Part shown: one piece after another, positions 58,796 to 60,805 of the stretch | Layout of the letters: every line of letters starts with the position of its first letter | Numbering within the stretch: the first letter of the stretch is position 1 | Origin: Chloromonas sp. AAM2 | Lineage: Eukaryota > Chlorophyta > Chlorophyceae > Chlamydomonadales > Chlamydomonadaceae | Assembly: GCA_004335635.1 (NCBI GenBank) | Contig: QAXH01004325.1 | Coordinates: 934 to 61,738, forward strand | Reading direction: 5' to 3' | Length of the DNA stretch: 60,805 nt | Made by a program: the position numbers and the translations under genes | The notes under the pieces: generated by a model | The model's database searches: none | Told to the model about the DNA's origin: nothing | The model's input: the letters and a program-made list of their open reading frames with translations, nothing else

Positions 58796-58968
58796 CACAT
58801 TTTGAACTTGGCCAGCTCTGCTTCAAATTCGTTGTCCGTCCCTGCACCTTGCGCCGGAACCGCCCTGCACTCACAAGCAAGGGAGCAGCGGCATGGTGGA
58901 CAGGCAGTCAAGTACTGTTGTCACAGGGGACAGTTGCATTGTTGCAGTGCTGGCATGGGCAAGTGCTG
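58796..58968 (+). repeat. Direct duplication, copy 1 (about 173 bp)
   Basis: Matches 60051-60227 at roughly 88-90% by eye, from CACATTTTGAACTTGGCCAG through GGGCAAGTGCTG. On the minus strand it contains a plausible exon piece, DNEFEAELAKFKM, preceded by a TGCAG acceptor and running on as WQDTVCALIGSKSGRG. Confidence 0.85.
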
Positions 58969-59019
58969 TCGTCTCTGCACCGCGCTGGTAAGTCCTGGCG
59001 CAGACCTTAAGGTGTAGGT

Positions 59020-59021
<2 letters not shown>

Positions 59022-59050
<29 letters not shown>
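59022..59050 (+). repeat. (TG)n microsatellite
   Basis: An uninterrupted TG dinucleotide run of about 14 units, just downstream of duplication copy 1. Confidence 0.95.
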
Positions 59051-59053
<3 letters not shown>

Positions 59054-59519
59054 CCTGGCAGCAGCAGAAATGTGCCGACGCCTTGCTTTCCGCATGCCGC
59101 CACACTCATGTTGCGGCGTTGTTGGTTGGGCGGCCGGGTGTGTGCAAAGTTGCTTGTCTTGGCGGTGCAGTCAGTGTCAGAGCTGAACGGTCACTTACTT
59201 TTCATTGCCTCCCAGGTTCTTCTGGTCCATTTCGGGGCGTCCGTCTGCCTTGGCTGCAGTGCCGGGTGTGACTTCTGCGCTGTCTGTGGTACCATCGTGG
59301 TTTGGTCTGGTGCTCCTGCACATGGGACAACATGCGAAAGTCAGACGTATGGTGGTGTTGGGTACGCATGTACATGTCAGGGATGGGCCAGCTGGTGGGC
59401 GCGGTGGTTGGGTGCAGTATGGGTAGTGGTGCGTGTGGAAGGCACTGGAGTGTGCAGGTGGTTCAGCCGATGGTAGCTGGGCTGCCAGGAGGAGATCACG
59501 CTTGGAGTTGGTGTGTTTC

Positions 59520-59965
59520 TGCAGGTACGTTGATGTTGCTGCCGAGCGAAGGGTGGATTGCGGCGCGGGTGGGAGGATGGGCTTGGAGGGGGAGGTGAGG
59601 GTGGGGTGGTTGCGGGTGGTGAGGAACGTTTGGGGGTACGTGGCGCTGAGGTGGTGGGAGGGGGGATGGGCTTGGACTCGGTGTGCGCGCAGATGTAGGT
59701 TGATGATGGTGTGCAGGACGATGGGTGGTTGGATCGGCTTGGAGGTGGTGCGCGCGGGCGCGGTGGTTGTTGGTGGTGAGCCGAATGTAACAGGGGATGC
59801 GGGGATTGAGGTGGTTGGAGGGGGAGAGGTTGGTATGGTGTTTGCGCAGCAGGCAGGCTGATGTAGGTGTGTAGGACGAAGGGTGGAGCCAGGTGTAGTT
59901 CGGAGGTCGGGCTCTGAGGTGGTGGCGAGGGCGGGGTCGTTGATGGTGGTGATCCACACAAGGGG
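59520..59965 (+). repeat. G-rich minisatellite, about 2.5 units of 165-170 bp
   Basis: The + strand is very rich in GGTGG, GGGTGG and GAGGTGG. Landmarks of the form GACGAAGGGTGG or GAGCGAAGGGTGG recur near 59555, 59730 and 59885. Long open frames occur on the minus strand but are Pro/Thr/Ser/His-rich in more than one frame, as expected from composition. Many GGG runs could form G-quadruplexes. Confidence 0.6.
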
Positions 59966-60050
59966 GAGGGGTTGAAGAGGGGTGGGACTTGGTTGACTGG
60001 TTCATGTCCCTGTGGTGTTACTGGAGTATGGACTGCAGTGTGAAGACGCT

Positions 60051-60227
60051 CACATTTTGAACTTGGCCAGCTCTGCTTCAAATTCGTTGTCGGGCCTTGC
60101 ACCTTTTGCCGGCTGCACCGCCCTGCATGTCACAGGCAAGGGAGCAGCGGCATGGTGGACATGCAGTCAAGTACTGTTGTCACATGGGAGAGTTGCATTG
60201 TTGCAGTGCTGATATGGGCAAGTGCTG
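60051..60227 (+). repeat. Direct duplication, copy 2 (about 177 bp)
   Basis: Copy of 58796-58968. In this copy the minus-strand frame DNEFEAELAKFKM ends at once in a TGA. Confidence 0.85.
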
Positions 60228-60262
60228 CCAAGTCCAGGTGCAGACCTGAAGGCACTGCTCAC

Positions 60263-60793
60263 CTGCTGCCCTCAGTCGCATGGTGATGGAAGCTGTTGAG
60301 GGTGGTGCTTCACTTGCCAGTGCTTGGTCTGTGTGCGTGTGGTGCAAGTCATCTCTGCAAGCAAGATACGGATGGTGGAAGTGAGAGAAACACATTGTGA
60401 AATTTGGAGGAACAGTCGTGATGCTCATCGCTGGTCGTAATTTTTCGTGATGATCATCGTTGGTCACCTGCTGCTCCCAGCTGATTGCGCCTGCAGTGCA
60501 GTGGTGACGGGAGGGGCTGGCGTGCCGGCGGTGCGGTTCAAGGCCTCCATCGTTTCATCTTCTCTGCAAGCATGCAGGGAAGACGGGATATCACTCGATG
60601 GTGGAAGGCAGAGGGGCTGCAGGCATTGCAGTGTGACACATCTGCTGCGTCTGAAGCATCTGGTGGTGCCGGGGTTAAGTTTGGGTACCGACCTTCCTGC
60701 ACAGGCAGCGCTGGCGCGCGCCTTAGTGTGCTTGCTCTTGTCTTTGGCGTCCTGCTCTGCGTGGCGCTTGAGTGGCTTCTGCTCGTTCGACAT
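60263..60793 (-). CDS. Unknown gene, 5' exons
   Basis: Three exons join in frame: 60693-60793 (MSNEQKPLKRHAEQDAKDKS, KHTKARASAACAGR), 60468-60563 (EDETMEALNRTAGTPAPPVT) and 60263-60354 (DDLHHTHTDQALASEAPPST). Donors are GTCGGT, GTGACC and GTGAGC; both acceptors read GCTTGCAG before AGA. The N-terminus is Lys/Arg-rich and could be a nuclear signal; the rest looks disordered. The gene probably continues left, perhaps using the duplicated DNEFEAELAKFKM exon at about 60060-60130 or 58718-58866. No family recognised. Confidence 0.45.
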
Positions 60794-60805
60794 GCTGCTC
60801 GTCCG

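Noticed and set aside
59195..60102. Long Pro/Thr/Ser-rich open frames on the minus strand
   Set aside because: More than one frame is open with the same biased composition, as expected from a G-rich minisatellite; no domain is seen. Kept as a repeat.

Overview
This is a nuclear window from a eukaryote, most likely a core chlorophyte green alga with flagella. The genes are rich in introns (SF3B3 alone shows 21 exons) and most introns are GT-AG with short CTGCAG-type acceptors. There is a plastid-type MEP-pathway enzyme (HDR) with a basic N-terminal extension, a VFL1/LRRCC1-type basal-body protein, an algal-looking Ty3/gypsy LTR element, and TGTAA pentamers downstream of several stop codons. 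I cannot name the species. No rRNA, tRNA, CRISPR array or prokaryotic operon was recognised.

Layout. 1-2376: gene-poor DNA with a small inverted-repeat (MITE-like) element. 2377-12496 (-): SF3B3, a core U2 snRNP splicing factor. 13087-14361 (+): a PB1-like (AUX/IAA-fold) protein, divergent from SF3B3. 15319-18208 (-): HDR/IspH, last step of the plastid MEP pathway. 18484-26377 (+): VFL1/LRRCC1-like LRR plus coiled-coil protein, head to head with HDR across 275 bp. 26818-27589 (+): cytosolic ribosomal protein eS27, whose first coding exon is only the ATG. 27903-31001 (-): OMS1-like SAM methyltransferase. 31267-39742 (+): a very large AASDH-like protein (adenylation domain, carrier domain, PQQ-type propeller), head to head with the methyltransferase across 265 bp. 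40901-42252 (-): a two-exon coiled-coil protein of unknown function. 44026-45992 (-): a membrane fatty acid hydroxylase/sterol desaturase family protein. 46978-50776 (-): a defective Ty3/gypsy element with 200-bp LTRs, a 5-bp target-site duplication and an assembly gap. 52100-54399 (+): a Ulp1/SENP-like cysteine peptidase whose catalytic Asp position reads His. 54768-55735: a large inverted repeat carrying two copies of one exon. 55536 to about 58300 (+): an unrecognised multi-exon gene. 58796-60227: a direct duplication around a G-rich minisatellite. 60263-60793 (-): the 5' end of another unknown gene.

The left 46 kb is dense, ordinary housekeeping DNA: splicing, isoprenoids, translation, cilia, lipid and acyl metabolism. 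The genes share no single pathway; the recurring theme is close divergent pairs with short shared promoters. The right 14 kb is accessory: retroelement, inverted and direct duplications, and lineage-specific genes. The most unusual signals are the perfect 100-bp inverted copy of AASDH coding sequence in its own intron, the foldback around 55 kb, the altered Ulp1 active site, and repeated use of GC-AG introns. Splice sites were placed by eye; small errors in exon edges are likely.
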